Counted from the first letter of the stretch, positions 19,893 to 29,428 are shown. The stretch: DNA of 64,000 nucleotides from Mariniblastus sp. (GCA_022447605.1 JAKVBG010000021.1:1-64000); one strand, 5' to 3'. Program-made: numbers and translations. Notes: generated by a model from the letters alone, not told the origin.

Positions 19893-20195
19893 TTTTGTGT
19901 CTCCAAAAAATCCCGCATATGGAATGGGTCAACCGGTTTCCCCCGGCACAAGCGTCGCACCATCCGAGAGTGAACGCGAACCCCTATCGACAGGACCATC
20001 AGAAGGAGACCGCAAGGACTTGTCAAGCAGTCCGGAAAGCGGGTTTATGTCAGCGCCGGGCCCGGCACACGGCGCAAACGACAACCCAAGGGTTCTGCGT
20101 TAACCAGCCAGTGGGGAACTTCCCGCAGCGAGTTGAAATGGAGGAAACTGCTCCCCGCCAGTGCGGGGAGCGTACCTCCGATGGCCTCATCCCTA
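19893..20195. other. Intergenic stretch with a perfect hairpin
   Basis: About 300 bases between the NHL gene start and the transporter stop. It carries the NHL promoter and the hairpin at 20150-20171. No coding features were recognised. Confidence 0.45.
20150..20171 (-). terminator. Strong hairpin, possible terminator
   Basis: Perfect nine-pair inverted repeat GCTCCCCGC / GCGGGGAGC with a CAGT loop, 25 bases after the stop of the SLC4-type gene (minus strand). There is no T run, so it may stabilise the 3' end instead of terminating. Confidence 0.45.
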
Positions 20196-21824
20196 TTATG
20201 GATGCAAGTCTTGTTGCTCGATGGCTTCCTCGTCCTCTTCCGAGTCGAGAATTTCAAGATCTTTCGCATCAAAGAATTTGGTGAACGACATCCGGAAGGG
20301 AACCAGCAGTGCGATCAGCAGCGGGAACAGGATCCCCAATGGAAAACCTTGAATTTTGGTCATCTTCAAAATCCACAGGGCTGCCAAACCGCCAAACTGC
20401 AACGCGGTAAACATGTGGATAGTCCGCATCGGGACTTTCCGGATGTAGTGCGTTTTCGGGTAGAGCGCCGGATCCGTGACCCACAATCGCACCCGATCGA
20501 AAAAGTCATTACCGCCTAATGTGGTGAAGCCCATGTACAGGAATAAACCAAACAGCACGGCATTCGGAATCAGGTTCACGATCGGCAACATCAACAGCGA
20601 AAGTCCAATCAACAGGTGGACCAGCAGCGCCGAGACACGATTTTCACGAACCGACTTGATCTTTTCTTTCCGTTCACCACCTTCTTTGACCACCTCGGTG
20701 GTCGCCAGGCTTTTCACGTGGTTCAACGCGTGAACCGTGGCGGCAACCATCCAGGGTAAACCAAATACAGAGCCGACGAGGGTGATCAAACCGACCACCA
20801 TCAAATCAAGGTGATAGCCAGCACCCTTTTTCAATTTATTGACGGGTGAGTTGACCAGACGGGTCGTGATGTTCTGGTCCAGGTAGAGCAAAATCGTCGC
20901 CATGAAAGCGGGCACGATCGAACCGAACCAGACCCAGGTGGGCACGGCGAACATGTCAATCAGCCAGGGGCGATCCACCGATGGGCCGAACGTTTCGGGC
21001 ACACCGGCGGTTTTCAACTGAACCCCTTCCGGAGTACCGATGCTCATGATCCAGCCGAACAGATCCAAATTGGCTGACAGGGCACCGAAATAGACAGCTA
21101 CCACCGTCATGGCGCCAATTGCGATCGAGGGACCGAAATCAGCCAGGAATTCACGAATGGTCCAGCGGAGGTAATGGCTATTGCGAAAGGCGCGGAGGTT
21201 ACGAGCGATAGAAAACGTTCCCAGAGCCAGAATCAAGGTCAGGAACGCTGTATCCAGCGATACCTGGCTTTGACCGGGCAAAGGATCCGTAAAAGCGTGG
21301 TAAACGTCCTTCAGGGCTTCCACGATAAAGATCAGTGCCACCAACGCCGCAAAAATCTCATCCGTAAAACGCGTAAAGTACTTCATCAGATAACTGAGAT
21401 CAGTGACGGCACAAATGATCAGCATGATCCCCGACCAGACACCGACCCACGCATACGTGGGCAGGAACGGGATATCAAACGATTTACAGGCGAGGTACAA
21501 CAGGCCGGTAAAAATAACAATCGGCCCCGTTCCCCCCAAAATCGTCAACGGTTGCCCGGAGAAAATGGCAAACGAGATACCACCGATTGCCGTCACCACC
21601 AACATTTCGGTCGTGCCGATTTCCCCGCCCGTCGCCACCGAGGTCAGTAGCCCGAACGCCACCGCGTTGGCCAGGCATGCGAAATACAAAAAAATGGTCG
21701 AGGCCAACACTTTCGTGCTGAAACCTTCTTTGTAGTCGTCCCAATAGTACGGTTTGCGCCGCTTAATATCGTCAATTAAACCACCACAAAATCTACCGGT
21801 ACGTTCCAGGCCCTGGTCTGACAT
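20196..21824 (-). CDS. SLC4-type bicarbonate/anion exchanger
   Basis: Membrane transporter of 542 residues homologous to the eukaryotic SLC4/band 3 family (HCO3_cotransp). The match is clear in IFSGQPLTILGGTGPIVIF (about 84-102), RFTDEIFAALVALIFIVEAL (split in the family helix) and the C-terminal RTIHMFTALQFGGLAALW. It lacks the large N-terminal cytoplasmic domain of animal members, so it is essentially the membrane core. Likely substrates are bicarbonate or borate; which one is not visible. The frame opens at a TTG at 21842, but ATG at 21824 has a perfect GGAGGT nine bases upstream and is chosen. A small secreted protein is encoded upstream on the same strand. Confidence 0.93.
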   Translation of the reverse strand: MSDQGLERTGRFCGGLIDDIKRRKPYYWDDYKEGFSTKVLASTIFLYFACLANAVAFGLLTSVATGGEIGTTEMLVVTAIGGISFAIFSGQPLTILGGTGPIVIFTGLLYLACKSFDIPFLPTYAWVGVWSGIMLIICAVTDLSYLMKYFTRFTDEIFAALVALIFIVEALKDVYHAFTDPLPGQSQVSLDTAFLTLILALGTFSIARNLRAFRNSHYLRWTIREFLADFGPSIAIGAMTVVAVYFGALSANLDLFGWIMSIGTPEGVQLKTAGVPETFGPSVDRPWLIDMFAVPTWVWFGSIVPAFMATILLYLDQNITTRLVNSPVNKLKKGAGYHLDLMVVGLITLVGSVFGLPWMVAATVHALNHVKSLATTEVVKEGGERKEKIKSVRENRVSALLVHLLIGLSLLMLPIVNLIPNAVLFGLFLYMGFTTLGGNDFFDRVRLWVTDPALYPKTHYIRKVPMRTIHMFTALQFGGLAALWILKMTKIQGFPLGILFPLLIALLVPFRMSFTKFFDAKDLEILDSEEDEEAIEQQDLHP

Positions 21825-21978
21825 GTTCTCAACTACCTCCAAGTGATAATCAGTTTCGCCACAAAAGGTGACGCGAAATGGCCGGCTCGAATGCGGTTGG
21901 CAACTATTTTCTTACAGGAAAACCGCGGGGTGTGAGCCATTGGCAACAAAAAGCTCCGACAACAAAGACAACGCAGAT

Positions 21979-22281
21979 TCAGGTGATCAGTGGCGCCAGC
22001 AATCCGTTGGGCAGTCGATGCCCTCGACCGAGAGGAACCCATTGGCCATTCAAGGCCATGGATGTGGCGGCTCCTGTATCCCGCTCGAAAAATACGCTTT
22101 TGCGATGAACTTTTTGTTTCCTGACGACAACGGCTTCTTCGTATTCCGTTTCGATTTCTTCAACGGGCTTGTTCTCGGCACCTTTCGCTTCTTTGGCGCA
22201 CCAGCAACCAGGATCCGCCACGACGGACAGGAACAGTGTCCCTACGACCAGGAATCGATAGATCAGCGTCTGCTTATTCAT
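21979..22281 (-). CDS. Small secreted protein of unknown function
   Basis: Reading frame of 100 residues with a hydrophobic signal (about 8-24) and a cysteine pair PGCWC, then a charged segment (EEIETEYEEAV). The C-terminal part has FFERDTGAATSMALNGQWVPL. I do not recognise a family. The ribosome site is weak (GGTGGT). It lies about 150 bases upstream of the SLC4-type gene on the same strand and may be co-transcribed. It could be a lipoprotein-like or periplasmic partner, but this is only context. Confidence 0.55.
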   Translation of the reverse strand: MNKQTLIYRFLVVGTLFLSVVADPGCWCAKEAKGAENKPVEEIETEYEEAVVVRKQKVHRKSVFFERDTGAATSMALNGQWVPLGRGHRLPNGLLAPLIT

Positions 22282-22450
22282 ACCACCGAGAAACCGTTGA
22301 TTGATAAGGACACCATGTTACCCAAATCTGGAACCCGGAGAAACGGCAATTCCCGCCGCTGTATAGGAGGTTTTTGAACTTTTGGAACGTCTCTCAGGGG
22401 CAACCCGGCCGCACCGAGACGAGGGCCACCGATAACCTTTGGAAAACGTC

Positions 22451-24094
22451 TTACGGCGGCATATCCCTATCCAAGCCACCGACCGGCTTGTGGGCCTCAC
22501 GGTAGCGGGCTGCCTTGTCAACGCTCAGGGCGCACCAGTTGGCAATGAAAAAATTGCCGATTGTCACGATGACCAGCAGCAGCATGTCCCAACCAAATGG
22601 GATCAATTTCAATCCACCGTAATTTCCCAACCAGGAAAACAGCGTCAGACTACCCAGAAAGGGCACCAGCCAGATAGCTTCGCGGAAATCAAACGACGAC
22701 CAAGGTTTGTGATCGACCAGCAAACGTTTGATGAACAAGGTAAGCAAGGAGGCCACCACAATGACCAACAGCACCAACATGCTTGTCAGGTTGCTCCAAT
22801 AGACAATCAATGCGGAGACCGTAAACCCTAAAACCGCGGTCAACCTTGGCATCGGAATTCGGAATCTTTTTTTGGCATTCGGCATCTGTCGCCGCAAGGC
22901 GAGTACCGCAACCGGTCCAATCGAAAAGGACAAGACAATCGCAGCCGAATTGATCGTGACAATATTCTTGAACGAAAGTGCCATAATCAGCGCAAACCCG
23001 ATGATAAAATTCAACACCAGGGAAGAAACGGGAATACCTCTTTTCGATAATTTTTCAAACAGCGCCGGCAGGAAATGGTTACGTGCCAACCCGAATGCGA
23101 GCCGGGCATTGGAACCCGTAGCCACCAACGCTCCGCCAGCCGGTCCGATCAGGGCGCCGCCATAGATTACCGCCGTCAACCAACTGATTCCCAACGAGGC
23201 TGATAGCGCAGCAAGCGGTCCGAGTCCGTGTGCAGATTCAACCTTGGCCCAGCCATTTTTCAATTCAGCAGGGTCGAGCGCACCAATGAACGCAACTTGC
23301 AGAATGATGTAGATGACCAGAGGGATCAACAGTCCAAAGATCAGCGCCAACGGTACATTCCTGGAAGGATTCCGCGTTTCGCCTGCCATATCGATAGCGT
23401 GCCGGAATCCGATCAGGGCAAATACGATCCCGCCGGCGGAAACGGCAGAAAAAATGCCGTGCCAGCCATAAGGTGCGAATTCGGCCGTCTGGGAAAAATT
23501 CGCAGTATCAAATCGACTGGCAATAAACACCACGGCAATCACCATCGGTACGGCAAATTTCAACCAGGTGATGGCCGAGTTGGCCCGCGCAAAAGCGGCC
23601 GCACCGATCGCATTGATCAGGACAAATACGATCAACAGGCCCCCCGCCACGGCAAATCCGAGCAAACTGAGTTCGGCATTGTCCGAATGCGCCATGGCGG
23701 TTCCGCCGGTTTCGCTGATGAGCCAGGGGAACGTCTGCGCTGCGTAACGCAAAACGACGGAAACCTCGATCGGTGCCTGCGTGCAATAGCCGACCCAGGC
23801 CGTCCAACCGATCACAGCCGCCGTAATGTCACCGTGCGTGTAACGGGGTATCCTGGCGATTCCACCCGCCACCGGCAACACGCTGGAAACTTCTGCAAAA
23901 CAGAGGGCCACCATCAACATGGCAAAGGCGCCAATCACCCAAGAGATAATCGAAGCAGGGCCAGCTTCCTGGGCCGTCAACAAGGGGGAGAACAGCCAAC
24001 CCGAACCGAGGATGCCACCTGCGGCAATCAGGGTGAGCGAAATCAGGCCGACATCCCGTTTTAATGTCGGTTTATCATTTGTCGAACTCGACAT
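22451..24094 (-). CDS. APC-family amino acid permease
   Basis: Transporter of about 547 residues with 12-14 predicted helices. The N-terminal LIAAGGILGSGWLFSP (about 20-35) is the APC substrate-binding helix. The motif FALIGFRHAIDMAGETRNP is typical of the YdaO/AspT-like and AAT side of the superfamily. It is distant from the permease at 10800. The start is uncertain: ATG at 24094 (MSSSTNDKP) has a weak site, and TTG codons at 24151 and just after keep the frame open 19 codons upstream behind GGAGCGG. It lies between the small secreted protein and the CotH gene, all on the minus strand. Confidence 0.9.
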   Translation of the reverse strand: MSSSTNDKPTLKRDVGLISLTLIAAGGILGSGWLFSPLLTAQEAGPASIISWVIGAFAMLMVALCFAEVSSVLPVAGGIARIPRYTHGDITAAVIGWTAWVGYCTQAPIEVSVVLRYAAQTFPWLISETGGTAMAHSDNAELSLLGFAVAGGLLIVFVLINAIGAAAFARANSAITWLKFAVPMVIAVVFIASRFDTANFSQTAEFAPYGWHGIFSAVSAGGIVFALIGFRHAIDMAGETRNPSRNVPLALIFGLLIPLVIYIILQVAFIGALDPAELKNGWAKVESAHGLGPLAALSASLGISWLTAVIYGGALIGPAGGALVATGSNARLAFGLARNHFLPALFEKLSKRGIPVSSLVLNFIIGFALIMALSFKNIVTINSAAIVLSFSIGPVAVLALRRQMPNAKKRFRIPMPRLTAVLGFTVSALIVYWSNLTSMLVLLVIVVASLLTLFIKRLLVDHKPWSSFDFREAIWLVPFLGSLTLFSWLGNYGGLKLIPFGWDMLLLVIVTIGNFFIANWCALSVDKAARYREAHKPVGGLDRDMPP

Positions 24095-24383
24095 TTCTGA
24101 TGCGTCCCGGCCCGGGCCATTCGTTTTGAATTGATTATCGATTGCCAACAACGCCGCTCCAACGACTCATGGACCAGCTACCGATGGTTCTAGGGCCGGC
24201 TCATTATGGACGACCGGTTCAGGCAGTGGAAGCAGCACGCGGTCCGACAAACGCTTTGAAACCGCCGAATTCGACCGAAAGGAGATAATTTGCCGAATTA
24301 TTTCCCGTGACCGTCCGAACGGCATTCAGGACTCCATCGTTCACCTTCCGAAAGTTGTCGCCAAGGCATATCCTCGGTCCACA

Positions 24384-26084
24384 TCACTCGAATCCCCGAA
24401 CGGCATTAAACCCTAAGACCGCCACCACAATCATCACTCCGACGGCGAACATCGTCATGAGCGCCGCCCGCCAGCCAGCCTGTCGATCAACACACAACCC
24501 GAATACGACAGGCGAAAACGGATAGAAAAACAGATTCGCCAAACACCAACCGACATGATTGCGAGCACCTGCCACGATGCCCCAGATCCAGGCTGCCAGG
24601 TTGACCAGCAAACCGGTCAGCAAGCCGATCAGAATCCACAACAACGTCTGCCAGAACCCGGCTGGCAACGGGCCGTTAAAATTGACCCGATCCCCTTGCG
24701 ACTTTCCGTCCAATTGTTCAAGGACCGATGCCGTTCGTTGCTTCACGAAAAATGCCAGCGGGTTCGGCGTCTCGGCGTTGGGTACGCTACCGATAGCCAC
24801 GTCAAACCGATCGAGAGCGTCCCTGCCCTGCTCCGCCACATAGGGACGTATAAATTCACTCTGCTGTTGAATCAGCGCGAGCCAATTCTGTTCACTGAAT
24901 TCATTGGTCACCAGGTTCCTCAGCTTGGCATGATACGCTTCCTGGAAACGCGGGATGGCCAATACCCGTTCGATCAACCGATTACTCCCCTGCCCAATCT
25001 CAGGATGATTGATACTCAAGTTTCGCCTTGTGGCAGGTGTACCGACCATCGAAAAAGCGCCAAAAGAGATATCCATGTCCCAGGGTAAAAGCTGGAGTTT
25101 GTTGCTGTCCGGCTCCAGGTAGGCGTAATAATTCTGCGAACCCCCGAGAAAACTGTCGAGATTCGAGAGCAGCACGTTGACCGACAAAAATGACAGGAAT
25201 TCTTCCATGTCCAGATAGTTTTCTATCTGTTGTTCGAACTCTTCTTCATCTGCCTCGTGCAGTAGCCGTGCAAAAGCGATCAATTGTTTTTCCTGCAGTG
25301 GCTGCGGATCCGTCTTAGGCACCCAGGCCGTTTCGTACGGCGCCCAGTCCTGACCGAGGTAGGGGAAGGTGCCAAAGTAACTCGGTTTAACCAGTAAACC
25401 TTGGGAAGAACCATACACCCGTTTAAGGAACCGTTTATCAACCTGTTCCACAATGAGATAGAGTCCCATTTTTTTGACTGGCTGATCGACCCCAACTTGA
25501 ACTTCAACTTCGGCCCAGCCGGTCCGCGAGGCGGGAATACCGACCCGTCGGAACATTTCATAGGACAAGGCTTCGCGCAGCATCGAAGGGTCCGTGATAC
25601 AGTTGTTCAGATTTATTTTCTTGAGCCCGAGGTATTTCTGTTTGTCAACGAACTCCTCGAAATCCAACTTGAAGGACCATTTGCCACTCTCGTGGCCCAA
25701 CCAAAACGTTCCGTTCCCTTTGTAACGAACACCGATTTCCGTGATCGTCTTTCCGTCCAGGGTGACGTCGGCCCGGCCATACTGGTGATCAATCCCCAGG
25801 TAACCTGCCAACCCGGGCCGTTTACTCTCGTCGGCCCGAAATTCTCCCCCCTCCATCGCGTCCTGAGTCAAGCGCGAAAAAGCTTGTTCGATATTCCAAT
25901 TGACATCCGGCCCCGGTTGCAACTTGGCCCATTCCTCGTCACTGAATTGCAAACGGATCGACACGACGCGTTGCATGTCAAACAGGGAATCCGATTCGTT
26001 TCCCTTGTCGACCTGGCCGCGCACCGCCAAACCGCCATTGACCCAAAGAAGAAACGCCAGGCAGCACATAAATTTTTGCGTCAT
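24384..26084 (-). CDS. CotH-like kinase with membrane tail
   Basis: CotH-family protein of 566 residues. A signal peptide (about 1-22) is followed by the CotH domain (about 60-470). The domain contains GVRYKGNGTFW, LREALSYEMFRRVGIPASR and the metal site PWDMDISFG (about 340). In Bacillus CotH is an atypical kinase that phosphorylates spore-coat proteins. After the domain there are about three to four transmembrane helices (about 480-566). With the signal peptide this suggests an enzyme domain outside the membrane, anchored by its C-terminus. The frame opens ten codons earlier, but MTQKF at 26084 begins the signal. Kinase activity itself is inferred from family. Confidence 0.85.
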   Translation of the reverse strand: MTQKFMCCLAFLLWVNGGLAVRGQVDKGNESDSLFDMQRVVSIRLQFSDEEWAKLQPGPDVNWNIEQAFSRLTQDAMEGGEFRADESKRPGLAGYLGIDHQYGRADVTLDGKTITEIGVRYKGNGTFWLGHESGKWSFKLDFEEFVDKQKYLGLKKINLNNCITDPSMLREALSYEMFRRVGIPASRTGWAEVEVQVGVDQPVKKMGLYLIVEQVDKRFLKRVYGSSQGLLVKPSYFGTFPYLGQDWAPYETAWVPKTDPQPLQEKQLIAFARLLHEADEEEFEQQIENYLDMEEFLSFLSVNVLLSNLDSFLGGSQNYYAYLEPDSNKLQLLPWDMDISFGAFSMVGTPATRRNLSINHPEIGQGSNRLIERVLAIPRFQEAYHAKLRNLVTNEFSEQNWLALIQQQSEFIRPYVAEQGRDALDRFDVAIGSVPNAETPNPLAFFVKQRTASVLEQLDGKSQGDRVNFNGPLPAGFWQTLLWILIGLLTGLLVNLAAWIWGIVAGARNHVGWCLANLFFYPFSPVVFGLCVDRQAGWRAALMTMFAVGVMIVVAVLGFNAVRGFE

Positions 26085-26136
26085 CTCACCAGGTTCTCTT
26101 TCAGATTGAGCCACGCAGACCTACGGGGTCACCGAC

Positions 26137-26166
26137 AAAAAAAGGCGACCGCCATGCAGTCGCCTT
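26137..26166 (-). terminator. Rho-independent terminator of the repeat-protein gene
   Basis: On the minus strand GAAGGCGAC pairs with GTCGCCTT around a short loop and is followed by a run of seven T. It sits 32 bases after the stop of the repeat protein at 26198, so it ends that transcript before the CotH gene. Confidence 0.85.
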
Positions 26167-26197
26167 CGGTTCCAACTGTTCCTAAACGGGCAGTGGC

Positions 26198-27301
26198 CTA
26201 ACCACCTTTTTGGCCGCCCGGCTTCAGCCAGGTTCGACCATCCACGGTTCCATCCGAAGAGAACAGGTCGTCGGCGTTCTTACTGACTACAAACAGATCA
26301 CGCTTAATATACCCGTCATGGTTGAACGTGTTGTCGCCATCGCCCAGAACCGCCACAACCGTTCTGCGGGCATCAACCGTTTCTCCGAGATTCACGTCGT
26401 CGTTACCACCTTCACCCCGCAGGTAGAATCCAACACCACCCCCATCGAGGTTGAAAGTGTTGTCACCAGCACCCAGGATGATTCCGGCGTGGTGCCCTGT
26501 GAAGGAAGAGGTTGCCAGGTTGACGGTGTCCGCTCCTTCACCACCACGGACGCGGAAATGCCCGCCGACCCATCCTGCAAAATCGACGGTGTTATCACCG
26601 TGTCCCATCATGAATGAGGCGTTGCCATGGGTGTGAACGCCTTCGGCAACCGAAACCGCGTCAGCGTCTGCTCCACCACGGAAATAGAGGTGGTCGTGAA
26701 CATTTGCATTGACCGCCAAATCGTTGGCACCGTGACCCATCACCGAGGTCAGGACGCGGGCTTTGGCACCCTCGTTAAGGTTCATGCTGTCAGCCCCATG
26801 ACCACCGCGGTAACGAACCCGATTGGCGAACGCATTCACGTCCATCGAGTTGTCGCCCCCGCCCATATTTGCGTCCGCCATGAAGCGTGTATTTACATTC
26901 ACGCTCATCGTGTCATTCCCACTGGCCGTTCGGAACATGACCCGGTCAATGACATGATCCCCACTGATATCAAAATCATTGTCGCCATGACCCAATTTGA
27001 CCATGATATTGTGGATGTGTTGATCTCGCAGTTCGATCGACAGCGAATCATCATTCGCATCTTCGGCGGCATTGCGATCGTGTTCAACGCGCAAACAGTT
27101 GTGTACATTTTCGTAAGTGCCAATTTCAACGCCGTTGTCACTGACGGTGAAAGTCCGTTCCCCCACGCCGACGACTTCCACAGCACCATCCGCATCCCCA
27201 TGAACCACCATCGAGCCATGGTGGACCGCGACGGCAACTGTCAGGCAGAGCCGGTCTTCAAACTTTTCATAATTGAGATCGTCTCTATTTGAGCGCTTCA
27301 T
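26198..27301 (-). CDS. Surface-type protein with six 43-residue repeats
   Basis: Protein of 367 residues with six tandem repeats starting near residues 103, 146, 188, 232, 276 and 319 (spacing 42-44). Each begins [LM]Gx G[DA]N, continues with a short beta strand, then has an RGGxGADxV-like strand about 20 residues later. The pattern suggests a stacked beta-helix or beta-roll, rich in Gly, Asp, Asn and His. The N-terminus KFEDRLCL resembles the LEPRLLL-type anchor region of planctomycete cell-surface proteins. ATG at 27301 follows GAGGAG; the frame continues upstream without a signal. I recognise no named domain; calcium binding is possible but unproven. Confidence 0.82.
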   Translation of the reverse strand: MKRSNRDDLNYEKFEDRLCLTVAVAVHHGSMVVHGDADGAVEVVGVGERTFTVSDNGVEIGTYENVHNCLRVEHDRNAAEDANDDSLSIELRDQHIHNIMVKLGHGDNDFDISGDHVIDRVMFRTASGNDTMSVNVNTRFMADANMGGGDNSMDVNAFANRVRYRGGHGADSMNLNEGAKARVLTSVMGHGANDLAVNANVHDHLYFRGGADADAVSVAEGVHTHGNASFMMGHGDNTVDFAGWVGGHFRVRGGEGADTVNLATSSFTGHHAGIILGAGDNTFNLDGGGVGFYLRGEGGNDDVNLGETVDARRTVVAVLGDGDNTFNHDGYIKRDLFVVSKNADDLFSSDGTVDGRTWLKPGGQKGG

Positions 27302-28184
27302 ATCGTGTCTCCTCGTGAAACTTTTTAATCGCCGTGTCGGGCAGGTGGGAAATGGGGCGAACGCCGGCGTTCCAATGTCCATGTCGTCAACGGGACCTGA
27401 TGTTAGCGTTAACAAACTAACAAATGTCCCTTCCTGGCGTTCAGGATTAACTTGATTTTGGACGGTTGACCGCGCTCTGTCAATTTCGGTTCCGTGGGAA
27501 AAATAAGGATTTTCGACCGATTCTTTAAAAACACGCCACCCTCTTTACCACGAGACCGGATAAATCGTCCCAAAACCATTTTTTCGATATCGCTGAAACC
27601 TGCTTTTCAGATTGACGTCGCGTTTCATTTTTTATCTGCCAGGTTTCACCGCGGGACGGTTGCTCCCTTGTTTCGGATATCTGGACGTACCAAAAGCTCC
27701 TGCGATCGAACGCCCGAAGATCCAAATTTCCCTTGATCGTTCGCCACCCGCCCAAAGAAACGGGATCGGATCGCCGCCCCGGCAATCGAGCCGTACCGAG
27801 GCTCACTTTGACCGTGGAAGCCGTTTTCATTCGCCAAAGAGTTGAAAAATTTCTCATAAATCGACGGAAATCAATTCCCAAGTTGACAGCCCCAATAAGT
27901 TGTTCAAACTGGATGAATTGACGTAACAAGGAATACGACACCTCCAGCTCCAGAGTTTTTCTTGTGTCCGTTTCCAGAATCGGGAACGACGGCCATTAAA
28001 AACGCCGACCGGCAACCTGCCGTGGGACCAACCGATCGCACACAGCTTGGCACCGGATGAACACCCACCCATCATCCGCGTCGACTTCCTTGATGAACGC
28101 AAACGTTAAGTTCTAATTTTTGTTTCCTTAACGGTTGTCAAATTTTTGATACGGACAGCCGACAGGACAGGGGTCAGACCACAG
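27302..28184. other. Gene-poor intergenic region
   Basis: About 880 bases between divergent genes, the longest gene-free stretch except 39738-40760. A minus-strand open frame of 138 codons (27525-27941) has no recognisable features and is not called. It should hold the promoters of the repeat protein and of the epimerase. The part around 28100-28150 is AT-rich. Confidence 0.5.
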
Positions 28185-29189
28185 ATGACACGCGCGTTGG
28201 TGACCGGGGCTTCCGGTTTTATTGGTTACCATTTGGTGAAACACCTAACAAGAATTGGTGTGGATGTCACCAGCCTTGTGCGACCGACCAGCGACCGTTC
28301 TCGACTCGAACCGTTTCAGTGTAAGTATCTGGAGGGCGACGTCACCGACGCCGCTTCGCTGACGGACCGTATCGACGGGTTTGACTGGGTTTTCCATGCC
28401 GCCGGTTTAACCAAGACCTTGAAAAAGACAAATCTGGATCGGGTCAATATCAGCGGCGCTCACAACGTGGCCGAGGCGTGTTACCGGCAATACAAACCGC
28501 CTGTGCTTATCTCGGTTTCATCCCTCGCAGCGGCCGGCCCATCGCAAAATGGACAACCTCCGGCCGACCCGGCGCCGGTGTCCAAATACGGTCGCAGTAA
28601 ACTGGCTGGCGAAAAGGCCATTGCCGCCTTTGCCGATCGACTGCCGATAACGATTGTTCGTCCTCCGATCGTTATCGGACCGTACGATCGGGATGGTTTT
28701 CAACTGTTCGAGCCGATTCAAAAATATGGCTTACATCTCGTGCCCACCCTGCGGGAAAATCAATTCTCCCTGCTCCATGCCCAGGATCTGGCCATGGCCT
28801 TGGTGGCGGCTGCCAAAAACGGTCGTCGAATTGCCGCGGACCGACGAGGCTCCAACGGCATCTATTACGTCTCGGCCGAGAGATCCGTCTCTTACAGCGA
28901 ACTCGGTCGGATGATTGCCGAAGTCATGGGTCGCCCCGAACCCAAAATATTCAGAATGGCATCTCCCTGCTTGTGGGGCATCGGCCTGATGAGCGAGGTG
29001 ATGGCCCGCATTCGTCGTCGCCCCGCCATTCTCAGCCTGGACAAGATTCACGAGGCAGTGGCCGGATCCTGGACCTGTAGCTATACCCAACTAAAACGGG
29101 ATACCGGGTTCCAGCCGGGTCAGCTGTTGATGGAACGGCTGCGCCAGACCGCCGATTGGTATTTTAAAAACAACTGGTTGAAACGGTAA
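28185..29189 (+). CDS. NAD-dependent epimerase/dehydratase family protein
   Basis: Extended short-chain dehydrogenase of 334 residues. The Rossmann motif is TGASGFIGYHL (about 6-16), with the cofactor acid in the following strand and the catalytic pair YGRSK (about 145-149) with a serine in SVSSLAAAGP. Members act on nucleotide sugars, steroid-like or dihydroflavonol substrates; the substrate is not visible. The open frame begins 13 codons upstream, but ATG at 28185 starts the Rossmann fold. A 15-base tandem repeat and an aldehyde dehydrogenase gene follow on the same strand. Confidence 0.9.
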   Translation: MTRALVTGASGFIGYHLVKHLTRIGVDVTSLVRPTSDRSRLEPFQCKYLEGDVTDAASLTDRIDGFDWVFHAAGLTKTLKKTNLDRVNISGAHNVAEACYRQYKPPVLISVSSLAAAGPSQNGQPPADPAPVSKYGRSKLAGEKAIAAFADRLPITIVRPPIVIGPYDRDGFQLFEPIQKYGLHLVPTLRENQFSLLHAQDLAMALVAAAKNGRRIAADRRGSNGIYYVSAERSVSYSELGRMIAEVMGRPEPKIFRMASPCLWGIGLMSEVMARIRRRPAILSLDKIHEAVAGSWTCSYTQLKRDTGFQPGQLLMERLRQTADWYFKNNWLKR

Positions 29190-29271
29190 ACCTTTTCACG
29201 GTGGCAAGAAGCACCATCGCCCCATTCCCGCGGCAACTTGACTTCCCCGTACACGCTTGGCGTCAAGTCGT

Positions 29272-29358
29272 TCTGGCTTCACCCGCTCTGGCTTCACCCG
29301 CTCTGGCTTCACCCGCTCAGGCTTTGCCCGCTATGGCTTTGCCCGCTATGGCTTCGCC
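29272..29358 (+). repeat. Tandem 15-base repeat, about six copies
   Basis: Units starting at 29272, 29287 and 29302 are identical (TCTGGCTTCACCCGC). Units at 29317 and 29332 differ by two or three bases, and a partial copy starts at 29347. It lies between the epimerase and aldehyde dehydrogenase genes. A 63-codon frame over it reads as LASPA/LPAMA repeats, but has no ribosome site or domain, so it is recorded as a DNA repeat. Confidence 0.9.
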
Positions 29359-29428
29359 TCAACCGATTGATCTGTTAATTTATTTGCACTGATCGATTAA
29401 CCAATGCACCTGAACCGAGGTTCCCCCG

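Noticed and set aside
23228-24064. Plus-strand open frame of 278 codons opposite the second permease
   Set aside because: It is the shadow of the permease gene, with low-complexity charged residues and no domain.
26198-27301. RTX toxin call for the repeat protein
   Set aside because: The GGxGADxV motifs are about 43 residues apart instead of packed nonapeptides, and no type I secretion genes are nearby.
27525-27941. Minus-strand open frame of 138 codons in the 27.3-28.2 kb gap
   Set aside because: No ribosome site, signal, domain or conserved motif; composition is like random intergenic DNA.
29272-29358. CRISPR-like short repeats
   Set aside because: The units are contiguous with no spacers, so it is a tandem repeat and not a CRISPR array.
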